From Chitinophagaceae bacterium (GTDB taxonomy: Bacteria; Bacteroidota; Bacteroidia; Chitinophagales; Chitinophagaceae), in contig JADKKA010000001.1 of assembly GCA_016720745.1 (NCBI GenBank), positions 124,001 to 188,000 of the forward strand: a stretch of DNA of 64,000 bases, read 5' to 3'. Numbering within the stretch: position 1 is the stretch's first letter; the number at the start of each line of letters is the position of its first letter. The position numbers were made by a program, and so were the translations under genes. Under the pieces are notes generated by a model that was not told the origin of the DNA, made no database searches, and saw nothing but the letters and a program-made list of their open reading frames with translations. Shown in pieces: positions 44,989 through 53,705 of this stretch.

Positions 44989-46014
44989 ATGGCGCATAAC
45001 ATCAATTTCAACGAACAGACAGGACAACACAGTTTTTTCTCCGTGAAAGAAAAAGCCTGGCACGGGCTCGGCCAGGTTGTACAGGACTATCCGACCAGTG
45101 CCGAAGCCATCCGGTTTGCCGGGTTGGATTATGAAGTGGTAAAGCAGGATATTTATACTACCTGTTATAATGCAGACGGTCAGCCGATGGATTTTACCAA
45201 GCGGATTAAAACCCATTTGGCCACCATGCGGCCCGATACCGGGGAAGTACTCGGAGTAGTGGGCAAGGATTATGAAATCATCCAGAACCGGGATGCTTTC
45301 AGTTTCTTTGATTCTATTGTCGGGGGCGATGGTATCCAGTATGAAACCGCCGGGGCACTCGGAAAAGGTGAGCGGATTTTTATCACCGCCAAACTCCCCG
45401 GTTATATCAAAGTAGGCCGGGAGGACTTAATCGAGCAGTATTTATTTCTGACCACTTCCCACGATGGTTTTGGAAGTATTACCGCCGCCTTTACACCCGT
45501 CCGTATTGTTTGTAATAATACCCTCAATGCAGCCCTTCGCAATCATTCCAACAGTATCAAAATAAGGCATACCGCCAATGCAAAAGAAAGACTGGAACAG
45601 GCCCATAAAGTAATGGGAATTTCTAACCAGCTTTCCCTGCAACTGGATAGCATCTTTAACCGCTGGACAAAAGTAAAAGTAACCGACCCGGAACTCCTGC
45701 GATTGATTCAACTGGCGATGGTGCCAAATAAAGAGGTGCTGGACAATATCGAAAAAGGCCAGTATGATGAACTGTCCACCTGCTTTAACAACATGTGCAA
45801 TTCCGTTTTTGAATATGCCATGAGCAGCCCCACCCAGCAAACAGAAACCACCCGGGGTACTTTGTTCGGGGCTTATAATGCCGTGACCGGGTATTTTCAG
45901 AATGTACGTAATTACAAAGACGACGAAAGCAAACTGAAATCCCTTTTATACGGAGGTACGGCACAACTGCGGACACAGAAGGCCTTTAACCTTTGTATGG
46001 ATTTTATGAACTAA
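44989..46014 (+). CDS. DUF932 phage/plasmid-like protein
   Basis: 341 aa. Starts MAHNINFNEQTGQHSFFSVKEK with the typical W-H-G-L-G motif (KAWHGLGQVV). Other family features are GEVLGVVGKDYEIIQNRDAF, LTTSHDGFGSITAAFTPVRIVCNNTL and FGAYNAVTGYFQNV. The family occurs on plasmids and integrative elements; the role is not established. It is followed by a strong terminator. Confidence 0.9.
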   Translation: MAHNINFNEQTGQHSFFSVKEKAWHGLGQVVQDYPTSAEAIRFAGLDYEVVKQDIYTTCYNADGQPMDFTKRIKTHLATMRPDTGEVLGVVGKDYEIIQNRDAFSFFDSIVGGDGIQYETAGALGKGERIFITAKLPGYIKVGREDLIEQYLFLTTSHDGFGSITAAFTPVRIVCNNTLNAALRNHSNSIKIRHTANAKERLEQAHKVMGISNQLSLQLDSIFNRWTKVKVTDPELLRLIQLAMVPNKEVLDNIEKGQYDELSTCFNNMCNSVFEYAMSSPTQQTETTRGTLFGAYNAVTGYFQNVRNYKDDESKLKSLLYGGTAQLRTQKAFNLCMDFMN

Positions 46015-46023
46015 AACAACACA

Positions 46024-46050
46024 GGCAGCCCGGCGACGGGCTGCCCTTTT
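46024..46050 (+). terminator. Rho-independent terminator after DUF932
   Basis: GGCAGCCCG (46024-46032) and CGGGCTGCC (46037-46045) make a 9-bp GC stem with a 4-nt loop, followed by CTTTT. It is 10 bp after the DUF932 stop. Confidence 0.85.
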
Positions 46051-46061
46051 AAAAGGTAAAA

Positions 46062-46111
46062 AAGCTGCCCCGCTATATAGTGGCAGATTTCAGTATCGGG
46101 CGGGGCAGCTT
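46062..46111. repeat. 12-bp perfect inverted repeat with 26-nt loop
   Basis: AAGCTGCCCCGC (46062-46073) and GCGGGGCAGCTT (46100-46111) are perfect complements, 12 nt after the terminator and 47 nt before the 3' end of the minus-strand gene. It could be a terminator for the leftward gene or a structured site; the long loop is unusual. Confidence 0.6.
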
Positions 46112-46157
46112 GGGTTATTGTTATTGGCTGAATAAACTTTTTGCTTCTTTTTCTCAA

Positions 46158-47111
46158 CTATATCTTATGAAACTCTCTAAGGTGCATCAGGAATGTATCC
46201 GTAATCCTGGTATGGGTGAATAAATAATCTCCTGTAGGCTGATTAAACTTTTCATATTCCTGCCGCCATCTCCGGAATTCCTCCAATTCATGCTGTTCTG
46301 TAATAGCTCCGATCATTAATTCATCGCCACTTTCATCTTTTAATAACAGATGGTCCTGATTTATTGTATAGCTAGTGGCTTTAAAATACACCGTTGGAGA
46401 AAGCCCCCATTGGTTAGTTGTTAAATCCTCTTTGGGAATCTCGTACCAGGGCTTATAATAAAAATGAAGGATCTCTTTACAGCCTTTGTTGTTCAAGAAT
46501 CCCGGCCAGGCACGATGGGCGAGATAAGTATTGTCTTTCCCATATACTTTAATCTCCTCCTTGAATCCTTCCAGGAGGGATATTATACTCATAGTTGTAA
46601 CCATTCTTTGTTTGCACAATTCCGGATCTTCGTAAAGTCCATTCACCAGGTCTATAACATGCTGAATTAAATATGAGGAGTGGGGTCCGCTGTATGTATG
46701 TTCATAGGGGTGCGCCATCACGTTTCTGATGGTTCGCAGGGATTTTAAATATTCCGGGTTATAGACTTCAAAGTAATTACGATCCTCAAACCACTTAATA
46801 AGTTGGACCAATTTTTTTCCTTCTCCCCATTTTTCATTATTGATCTCCTGGTACCTGAGTTTAAGCGCCATCTCCATCGTGAACATGGTTTTTAAGGCCC
46901 CCAGATCATAGAACTTATATTCAAAATAGCTATGCTCCAGCAGTTTCCGGATGAGCCGGAAATTCTCTCTCGTGTCACTGTGGACTTCAGGACGCAAATA
47001 AATCTCCGGTACGAATTTCTTAATGAACTCCCCCCTGTCCGTTGATACATTATCAAAGACAGTCCAGGTTTCATCCATGGTTAATAAAGGGGCGGTTGAC
47101 TCATTTATCAT
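46158..47111 (-). CDS. HEPN-like protein
   Basis: 317 aa from ATG 47111; a TTG at 47138 would add 9 residues. A helical region (about 70-150) contains LRTIRNVMAHP: R129-N..H134 fits the Rx4H motif of HEPN ribonucleases, preceded by a helix ALKTMFTMEMALKLRYQEI. The C-terminal half has mixed strands (ELMIGAITEQHELEEFRRW). HEPN proteins often cleave RNA in toxin-antitoxin or abortive-infection systems. The motif is seen, the activity is inferred. It is a lone leftward gene inside the mobile element. Confidence 0.6.
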   Translation of the reverse strand: MINESTAPLLTMDETWTVFDNVSTDRGEFIKKFVPEIYLRPEVHSDTRENFRLIRKLLEHSYFEYKFYDLGALKTMFTMEMALKLRYQEINNEKWGEGKKLVQLIKWFEDRNYFEVYNPEYLKSLRTIRNVMAHPYEHTYSGPHSSYLIQHVIDLVNGLYEDPELCKQRMVTTMSIISLLEGFKEEIKVYGKDNTYLAHRAWPGFLNNKGCKEILHFYYKPWYEIPKEDLTTNQWGLSPTVYFKATSYTINQDHLLLKDESGDELMIGAITEQHELEEFRRWRQEYEKFNQPTGDYLFTHTRITDTFLMHLREFHKI

Positions 47112-47273
47112 TACACAAAGTTCGGTTTTCGCCTGCAATATGCTGGCAAGGAGTTCGGCATAAACACAGGGCTTAGCGCATGGCTGTCATTTATTCCGCT
47201 CCTCCTTGCGCAAATTCGGCTGCAACCGGTGAAGGTTTCATAATCAATTTTTCAAACATTAAAAACATGGATT

Positions 47274-47750
47274 ATGGAAAACAAACTAAGCCTGGAAATG
47301 CTGAACAATGTATCAGAAATCGAAGTGGTGTATAAAAGAAAAGTCACCGTTAAAGTATCTGAACGTCCGCTGATCAGGACCTCAAAAGATTGTTACGACA
47401 TCTTAAAAAACTACTGGAATGAAGAAAAGATTGAACTGGTGGAAGAGTTCAAAGTCTTATTTCTGAACCGATCCAACAGGGTTCTTCAACTGATGACGGT
47501 CTCCAGTGGCGGGATAACCGGTACTGTGGCTGATCCCCGGATCATACTTGCTACAGCCTTAAGGCTGGGTTCCTGCTCCCTTGTCCTCAGCCATAACCAT
47601 CCTTCAGGCAGTCTTAAACCTTCCAGGGCAGACGAAGAACTAACCCAAAAAATCAAATATGCGGCACAGTTTCATGATATAACAGTGCTGGATCATATTA
47701 TCCTAACAAGCGAGGGATATCTCAGCTTCGCTGATGAAGGGCGGCTTTAA
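47274..47750 (+). CDS. radC: RadC/JAB-domain protein
   Basis: 158 aa. JAMM motif SHNHPSGSLKPSRAD, preceded by DPRIILATALRLG and followed by LDHIILTSEGYLSF. The N-terminal helix-hairpin-helix part of chromosomal RadC is missing; the short form is common on Bacteroidota mobile elements. The role is unclear; anti-restriction or DNA repair has been suggested for relatives. Confidence 0.9.
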   Translation: MENKLSLEMLNNVSEIEVVYKRKVTVKVSERPLIRTSKDCYDILKNYWNEEKIELVEEFKVLFLNRSNRVLQLMTVSSGGITGTVADPRIILATALRLGSCSLVLSHNHPSGSLKPSRADEELTQKIKYAAQFHDITVLDHIILTSEGYLSFADEGRL

Positions 47751-47841
47751 GCCCTTTTTAACTCTATAACTGGCATTGGTCTGCCCAAACCCTGTCTGGT
47801 ATATTGTAGTATTTTTATAGTCCATTACTAAAAACAGTATA

Positions 47842-50800
47842 ATGCAGGAACTTGTAAGCGCTTTAAACGAAATTATCAGCGAGGCCAAAACCGAAAAACA
47901 TCCATATCCAAAAGATGAAGGAGCTTGCGATGCCGATCTTGCTTGGGAGGCCTCCCGGTTCTTTGCTACGCTAATACATAAGGCCGAACCGCTCGGCTTA
48001 TACAAATCTTTTGAGCAGTACGAAGACTTTAAAGAACGGTATCAAAATTCAAATAATATTCTGATAGATGATGCCACCCTTTTCCAACAATGCTGGCTGA
48101 GAAACATTCTTGGATTTGTGGAAGTCACAGGTGGGGTTAGTTCTCTTTGCTTCCGGTTCAATGAAATTAGTGAATATAAAAATGAAATCCTGTTTTGGCT
48201 GGAATTTCAGCAAAATCATGAAAAAAGCGGGAAAAGAACAGTTGAAAAAAATCATATCGAATCAGCAGTAGAGTTATATGAGCGCCAATATCATATGCAG
48301 CTGGACCGGAAAGGTGTTTTTTTCAATAAATGGACTTCGACAAAAGAGGGGCTGATTGAATATGCCGACTTTCAGGTTTACTTTAAACAGTACATTGACC
48401 ACTGGGATGATTTTGCATTTATCTCCGCCTATGAACAGTTTAAAGAAAACATTGACGTAAAAACATTAATGGTAAAAAGAGAAGATTTAGATGAACTGCA
48501 TAAGTCATTCAAATTATTATTTCCCCAAATACCATCAATTAGGGCATTTATTGAGCAAAAAGTCATCACGGAAACTGATGTACATTATCAAATTGGCTTT
48601 TACAATACTGAACCAGGGTACTGGAGTGCACTGAAAGATAAGATCGGCGGCTTACTATGGGAACTAATAATCAGCGATGATACATATGCAGATGATACAC
48701 AGAGATTAAAAACCTGGCTGACGAAACTCCTTTATTGGCCGATGTGGCCGGATCCCTTTTTATACATGACCGGGAATTCAGCAACCAGGTTTCTCAATAC
48801 GGCATTTGATTTGGTCATGACGGACACTGACATAAAAGGATCGAAAGATGAGTTTAGAAAAGTTTGTCTTGATAGCCGGTTGAGATATGATTCCCTATTA
48901 CCCCTAGAAAGGGCCATCAACTCCGGGGAATTCACATTAAATACCACAGATCATTATGAATTACTGACCAGCTTTAACAGATGGGAAAAAAAAGCCTCTA
49001 TAACCTACTTATACGGACAGGATTCAAGGAATTTACTCACATACCTGATAAAATCCATTGTCAAATACGATGATGAGTATAGCCAGAAATCACAGCCCGA
49101 TTCAGCCCCTGATACTAAAATAAATTATCACAGGGTCATTCGTTTGCTGGAATCAGGTCTTCAAAAACCTTTTCTGTTATGGGAAACTACACGGTTTATA
49201 ATTAAAGATCGTCCGGTGATTATTCCTTACCTGATAATGGAAAAAGGATTGGAAAGCGTTGCTTTTCTACTGCTGGATGATTTGGATTTTTTTGCTTCTC
49301 AGAAGCAAATGATGAATATAGAACTCTGGAAACAATCAACCGCTCTCTTTCTGTTACAACTCCCAAAACAAGATAAATGGCAGGCTGCCAATAAAATATT
49401 TCAGGTTTATCGCAGCCTGAATAATAATAAGTATGAAATTCCTTACAACCGGAGCAACACCAAACGGGAACAGGAGACACAGGAACAGCATCGTACAAAG
49501 GAACTACTTGTTCTGGGTTTGCTTGAGGACAGCCGGTTACATCCATACATGACAAACCATAGGCAGTCGGAGTATTTACTTCCTGCATTATACCCGGAAC
49601 TGGCAACGATTATCATGGAATATTCAAGCCAACCGTTGTATAATAACGGCACGGTCCAGTTTCCAATTCTCCAGTGGGATGCCATGTGCTGGCTGCTCAA
49701 AATCAGTACTTACTGGAAGTATCATGATCAGAAGGGGCCAATGAGTGAAACTATTGGTCATTTGACAAAGGAATTTCTGAACAGATATTTAAAAAGTATA
49801 GAGGTAACTGAAATTAAAAAGTATAATCATTTTGAAGAAAAAGAAGAGTTGAGAATTCCACTGTGGAGCGAGAAAATCGAGCGCCTTCATTTCATTGAAT
49901 GGATCTATCCCATTTACTTTATCCATGCAAACGGTCTTCTTAATCAGTTTTTATCTCCCCGGATTGATATTGAACAGACACCGGACCGTTATCATGAAAA
50001 AAACAAATTCAGCGCCGACAAATTACGTACCCATATTGGAGTACTGCTGCAGGTTCTACGAAATTTATTGCAACCAGTATTGCCATACGGATTTGAAAAA
50101 AATGAGATACATATTATTAAGAAAAAAATTGAGTCCCAGATAATTGATTTCCTGAGAATCCATATCAAAGACGATCCCATAAGGGGCAAAATCGATTTAT
50201 TCGACTTTAACAGAGAATGGAGGTTTCAGGTCTCCGATAAAGAAGCCTTATTTCCGCAAATTGCCCGTGCGATCAACTGGTTTTCTAACCGGGATACTAT
50301 AATTAACACGATCAGCGAAACAGGAGATATTAGTAAACTGCTCACGTTACTTGATTTAGTAAAATCGGAGGGCGTGAAACAGAAATTAATAAAAAAAATT
50401 CAGGGACTTAATATTCAAACCTTTTTAGAGAACTACAATTGGATACCGGAAATTCAGCATGCTGTTACTAACCTATCCAGTCATCCTGAGTTATTACCTC
50501 AGATAGAAAAGGCTATCGAATTCTGGAGACAGGAAGTCATGACCAGAAGGGATAAAAAAGAGTATCAATTGGTTCTTTACAAAGCGGAATTACTGGCAGC
50601 CTATTTTAAAAATTCGGAGACTCAGCTTGATGCGATTTCCGAGCCAGTTCTAAATTATCAAAGCCCTAGCGAACTGCGTCCCGCCGATTACAAGCAATTC
50701 TATAAAGGGTTGCTATGTATACAAACGGGCCCCGCAAAGTCACACACAATTTTTAATGCACTCGTCAAACAGTATCCCGAATACCCCTCCTTTGCCCTGA

Positions 50801-51873
50801 ACAGAATGGTAGCAAAGATTAATCTGGCGATGACAACAAATGAAATAACTCTTTATCAGGAAGCATTGGAAGAATGGAAAGAAGTTGAATCTGATATAAC
50901 AGACAACACACTGGACTATCTGGAGCCAGAACTTTCAGAAAACGTCATGACAGTCTTGAGCAAAACAGGCGACTATGATCAACTTGATACCCGTTATAAA
51001 AGCCTGGACCTCCCGAACCGGATGAAACCCGCAGTACTTGAGATCATGGTGCAAAGCCTGATTGATCAGAAAAAATTTGCCCAGGCTCTTCAATTGGTCA
51101 GTTCTGCAAAAACCTATCATCAGTTCAGTGATATAACGGACATCCGATTTATAGAAGACTTTGAAAAAAGAATCAGCCAGGTTGACGATATAGATGAACT
51201 AAAGAATCATTATGCCAGAATATTCAACACTGAACCAGGAAAGCTAATAAGAATATTTCCTAAAAACTTAAATGGACAGTTAGAGCTGAATCAGTTTATC
51301 GTCAAAGAAATCATCCTTGCGGCTGATAAATTACTGGAAAAAATAAAATCAATTGAAGAAATCAAAGACGAAAATAAGTACAATGATCTCATGGAACTAC
51401 TGCTGGATACACGGATCAATCCATGGGGCTGGCAAGTCGGCGACCAGTCCAGGGGAGCCTATTCAGGTATAGGGGGTAAACAGCCGGGTGAAAGGGATTT
51501 GCCCATAATGAACCGGTACAAGCGGGTGATGATGGTATGTGAAGCTTTTATTTACCGGAACCCTGCATCCGTCAAGTCGCATCTTGAGAAAATATTCAAT
51601 TATCATCATCAGCGTGAAGCGTTCACCCTGTTAGTTTATGACTTGAGCGAAAATCCCGGGGTTTTTGAAAGCAACTGGAAAAAATATAGCGATGAGATAC
51701 TTCCATCAACTACCTATCCCACAGGCTTTGAAATTACAGGTGCGGTTACTGAAATAAGTAATAAACTTGGCTACAGCAAATCTGCAATAAAAGTCTGCAT
51801 GTCGGAACATGGTAGTGGAACGATCCTTTATCACATATTTGTAAATCTGCATTACCGGGTTACTGTAAGTTAA
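47842..51873 (+). CDS. Giant helical protein of unknown function (putative defence cassette)
   Basis: 1343 aa with no signal peptide or membrane span and no Walker motif. Nearly the whole length is predicted-helical by composition, with TPR-like repeats at about 1050-1120 (YQEALEEWKEVESD, MVQSLIDQKKFAQALQLV). Near the C-terminus a distinct motif WGWQVGDQSRGAYSGIGG and PGERDLPI (about 1195-1222) could mark a separate domain. I do not recognise it. It is 20 bp from a HEPN-like gene in the same direction, and these two converge on a STAND NTPase. Confidence 0.75.
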   Translation: MQELVSALNEIISEAKTEKHPYPKDEGACDADLAWEASRFFATLIHKAEPLGLYKSFEQYEDFKERYQNSNNILIDDATLFQQCWLRNILGFVEVTGGVSSLCFRFNEISEYKNEILFWLEFQQNHEKSGKRTVEKNHIESAVELYERQYHMQLDRKGVFFNKWTSTKEGLIEYADFQVYFKQYIDHWDDFAFISAYEQFKENIDVKTLMVKREDLDELHKSFKLLFPQIPSIRAFIEQKVITETDVHYQIGFYNTEPGYWSALKDKIGGLLWELIISDDTYADDTQRLKTWLTKLLYWPMWPDPFLYMTGNSATRFLNTAFDLVMTDTDIKGSKDEFRKVCLDSRLRYDSLLPLERAINSGEFTLNTTDHYELLTSFNRWEKKASITYLYGQDSRNLLTYLIKSIVKYDDEYSQKSQPDSAPDTKINYHRVIRLLESGLQKPFLLWETTRFIIKDRPVIIPYLIMEKGLESVAFLLLDDLDFFASQKQMMNIELWKQSTALFLLQLPKQDKWQAANKIFQVYRSLNNNKYEIPYNRSNTKREQETQEQHRTKELLVLGLLEDSRLHPYMTNHRQSEYLLPALYPELATIIMEYSSQPLYNNGTVQFPILQWDAMCWLLKISTYWKYHDQKGPMSETIGHLTKEFLNRYLKSIEVTEIKKYNHFEEKEELRIPLWSEKIERLHFIEWIYPIYFIHANGLLNQFLSPRIDIEQTPDRYHEKNKFSADKLRTHIGVLLQVLRNLLQPVLPYGFEKNEIHIIKKKIESQIIDFLRIHIKDDPIRGKIDLFDFNREWRFQVSDKEALFPQIARAINWFSNRDTIINTISETGDISKLLTLLDLVKSEGVKQKLIKKIQGLNIQTFLENYNWIPEIQHAVTNLSSHPELLPQIEKAIEFWRQEVMTRRDKKEYQLVLYKAELLAAYFKNSETQLDAISEPVLNYQSPSELRPADYKQFYKGLLCIQTGPAKSHTIFNALVKQYPEYPSFALNRMVAKINLAMTTNEITLYQEALEEWKEVESDITDNTLDYLEPELSENVMTVLSKTGDYDQLDTRYKSLDLPNRMKPAVLEIMVQSLIDQKKFAQALQLVSSAKTYHQFSDITDIRFIEDFEKRISQVDDIDELKNHYARIFNTEPGKLIRIFPKNLNGQLELNQFIVKEIILAADKLLEKIKSIEEIKDENKYNDLMELLLDTRINPWGWQVGDQSRGAYSGIGGKQPGERDLPIMNRYKRVMMVCEAFIYRNPASVKSHLEKIFNYHHQREAFTLLVYDLSENPGVFESNWKKYSDEILPSTTYPTGFEITGAVTEISNKLGYSKSAIKVCMSEHGSGTILYHIFVNLHYRVTVS

Positions 51874-51893
51874 ATTTTAAATTTTCTTTACCA

Positions 51894-53693
51894 ATGAAAC
51901 TAAATTGGTTGACCAATCCCAATCCGAATCTGCAGGCAAAAATGCGATACTTCGCGGATTATTTTCTTTATTCCAACGAATTCCTGGGCAAGTTGCCGGA
52001 CTTACCTTTTGATAATCCGATATCGTATATCAGCAAGATTGTATTTCAGATTGACAACAATATCGAACGTAGCCCCCACTATATTGATAACCATTTTCAG
52101 CAGCTAACCCATTTTTTTGGCAATTTTTTAAAGAAGCACTTTCCATCTTTTGAGGCAGTAAAAATTAGCTACGACCTGTATAACCAGGCTGGCACCGCCG
52201 GTAAGAAGGTGAAATGGTTAAAAGCTAACCCGGGTTTCAAAACAGAATTGGAGGAAGTACAAACTGAACTTGAAACTTCGCTTTTTGGTCTATTATTTTC
52301 CAATCTCACCAAATTTATTGTATGTCGGCATAGTTTACAAAAGCACCGAAAAGGAATAGAGTTCTATACGCAATTGTTAGTTTCATTGTTCCGGCTAAAC
52401 AATCATTCCAAAAAATCAGTAGATAAATATATCGATCGGATTCTGTCATCAAATATGTACGAATTTCCATTTCCCTTGGATATATATGAACATAATAAGG
52501 ATGAATCGTATCAGGATACGGCGCAGGATTATCTTAACAACAGGGATTTTATAAAACAGTTTGAAGGGTTGCAAAATCTCATGATAAATCCCCGGCACCG
52601 GAAAGGACATTTTGTGTACGTGATCAATCGGACAAATATTGGGAAGGAACTGGAAAATTCTTTTTTCGTAAAGCTGAATAGGGTAACATTTATTTCTCCT
52701 GCTCATCCGCAATTCCGGGAGCTGAAAAAAAGTCTCAGGTTGAAAGACCGTGAACAGCATCGTTTCGCTAAAATGTACCCCCGCTTTTTCGGCAGGCACA
52801 AACTGCTTGCCTATATTGAACTTAATTATGAGAGCAAGAAAACAACAAGCCTGGAGGGTGTGCAATTAGTGGAGGAAGAAATACACTTGTTGAATGGATA
52901 CCTGGACACAAATCTTCAGTTGGAACCTGGCAATTTTCTGTTTACTGAAGATTTTAAGGGACGGGGCTGGCATGCCAATATCAGTTGGATGAACGGGAAA
53001 ATAGAATGGTTGGATAAATTCAAACATGACAGGTTAGTGAGTTCACCTTTCGTGCGACTTAAAGATCATGGCCCCAATAACCAGTTACTTCACAATGAAA
53101 AGGTATTTATTAAAGCTGATACTATAGGGCCAGTTTCTCTTTTCTGGCAATATATCGAGAATTTGTTCTGGTCGCAGAATGTCAGCAACGAAGGCATAAG
53201 AGCGAGATTTTCCGTTATCCTGTCTAATAAAACCAGTCAGTTCACAGATTGGCTTTTATTACACATCGGGAATTTATTTTTTGGTGCAGCTCACGGTAAA
53301 TACTCGGAAGAATTTGGTCCTGATCAATCTACCCTGGAACTGCTTGGTTCAGAATTAGGATATCGGCAGAACCTAAAATTTCCGATCAGGAAATATTTGC
53401 CGCAGATTAAACATCCGTTTTTGAGACGAATAATACAATATTACTTGACTACGAAAAGTAAGAAAAACCGCGAGAAATGGGATCTATACTTTAAGTCATT
53501 GATCCTGGAATTACAGGAAATCAGGAATGCCGAATTACATAGCGGCTATGTTAATGGTTTTTCAGATATTAAAATGAAAGAATTAGTGCCGTATGTCATG
53601 TACAAGGCCCGATGGGCCATTATTAATTTCTGGGAAGATCATAAAGAACTAAGTTTTGAAGAAGTGATTGCCCATGTCTCAAAACCAGAGTGA
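51894..53693 (+). CDS. HEPN-like protein (putative defence cassette)
   Basis: 599 aa. The N-terminal 480 residues are of unknown fold, with a conserved-looking NPRHRKGHFVYVINRT and KDREQHRFAKMYPRFFGRHKL region. The C-terminal helical domain has LQEIRNAELHSGY: R544-N..H549 fits the HEPN Rx4H motif, close to Apea-like forms with RN...HxG. It is second in a two-gene unit after the 1343-aa protein and stops 13 bp from the convergent NTPase gene. RNase activity is an inference. Confidence 0.65.
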   Translation: MKLNWLTNPNPNLQAKMRYFADYFLYSNEFLGKLPDLPFDNPISYISKIVFQIDNNIERSPHYIDNHFQQLTHFFGNFLKKHFPSFEAVKISYDLYNQAGTAGKKVKWLKANPGFKTELEEVQTELETSLFGLLFSNLTKFIVCRHSLQKHRKGIEFYTQLLVSLFRLNNHSKKSVDKYIDRILSSNMYEFPFPLDIYEHNKDESYQDTAQDYLNNRDFIKQFEGLQNLMINPRHRKGHFVYVINRTNIGKELENSFFVKLNRVTFISPAHPQFRELKKSLRLKDREQHRFAKMYPRFFGRHKLLAYIELNYESKKTTSLEGVQLVEEEIHLLNGYLDTNLQLEPGNFLFTEDFKGRGWHANISWMNGKIEWLDKFKHDRLVSSPFVRLKDHGPNNQLLHNEKVFIKADTIGPVSLFWQYIENLFWSQNVSNEGIRARFSVILSNKTSQFTDWLLLHIGNLFFGAAHGKYSEEFGPDQSTLELLGSELGYRQNLKFPIRKYLPQIKHPFLRRIIQYYLTTKSKKNREKWDLYFKSLILELQEIRNAELHSGYVNGFSDIKMKELVPYVMYKARWAIINFWEDHKELSFEEVIAHVSKPE

Positions 53694-53705
53694 ACCATAA
53701 GAATT

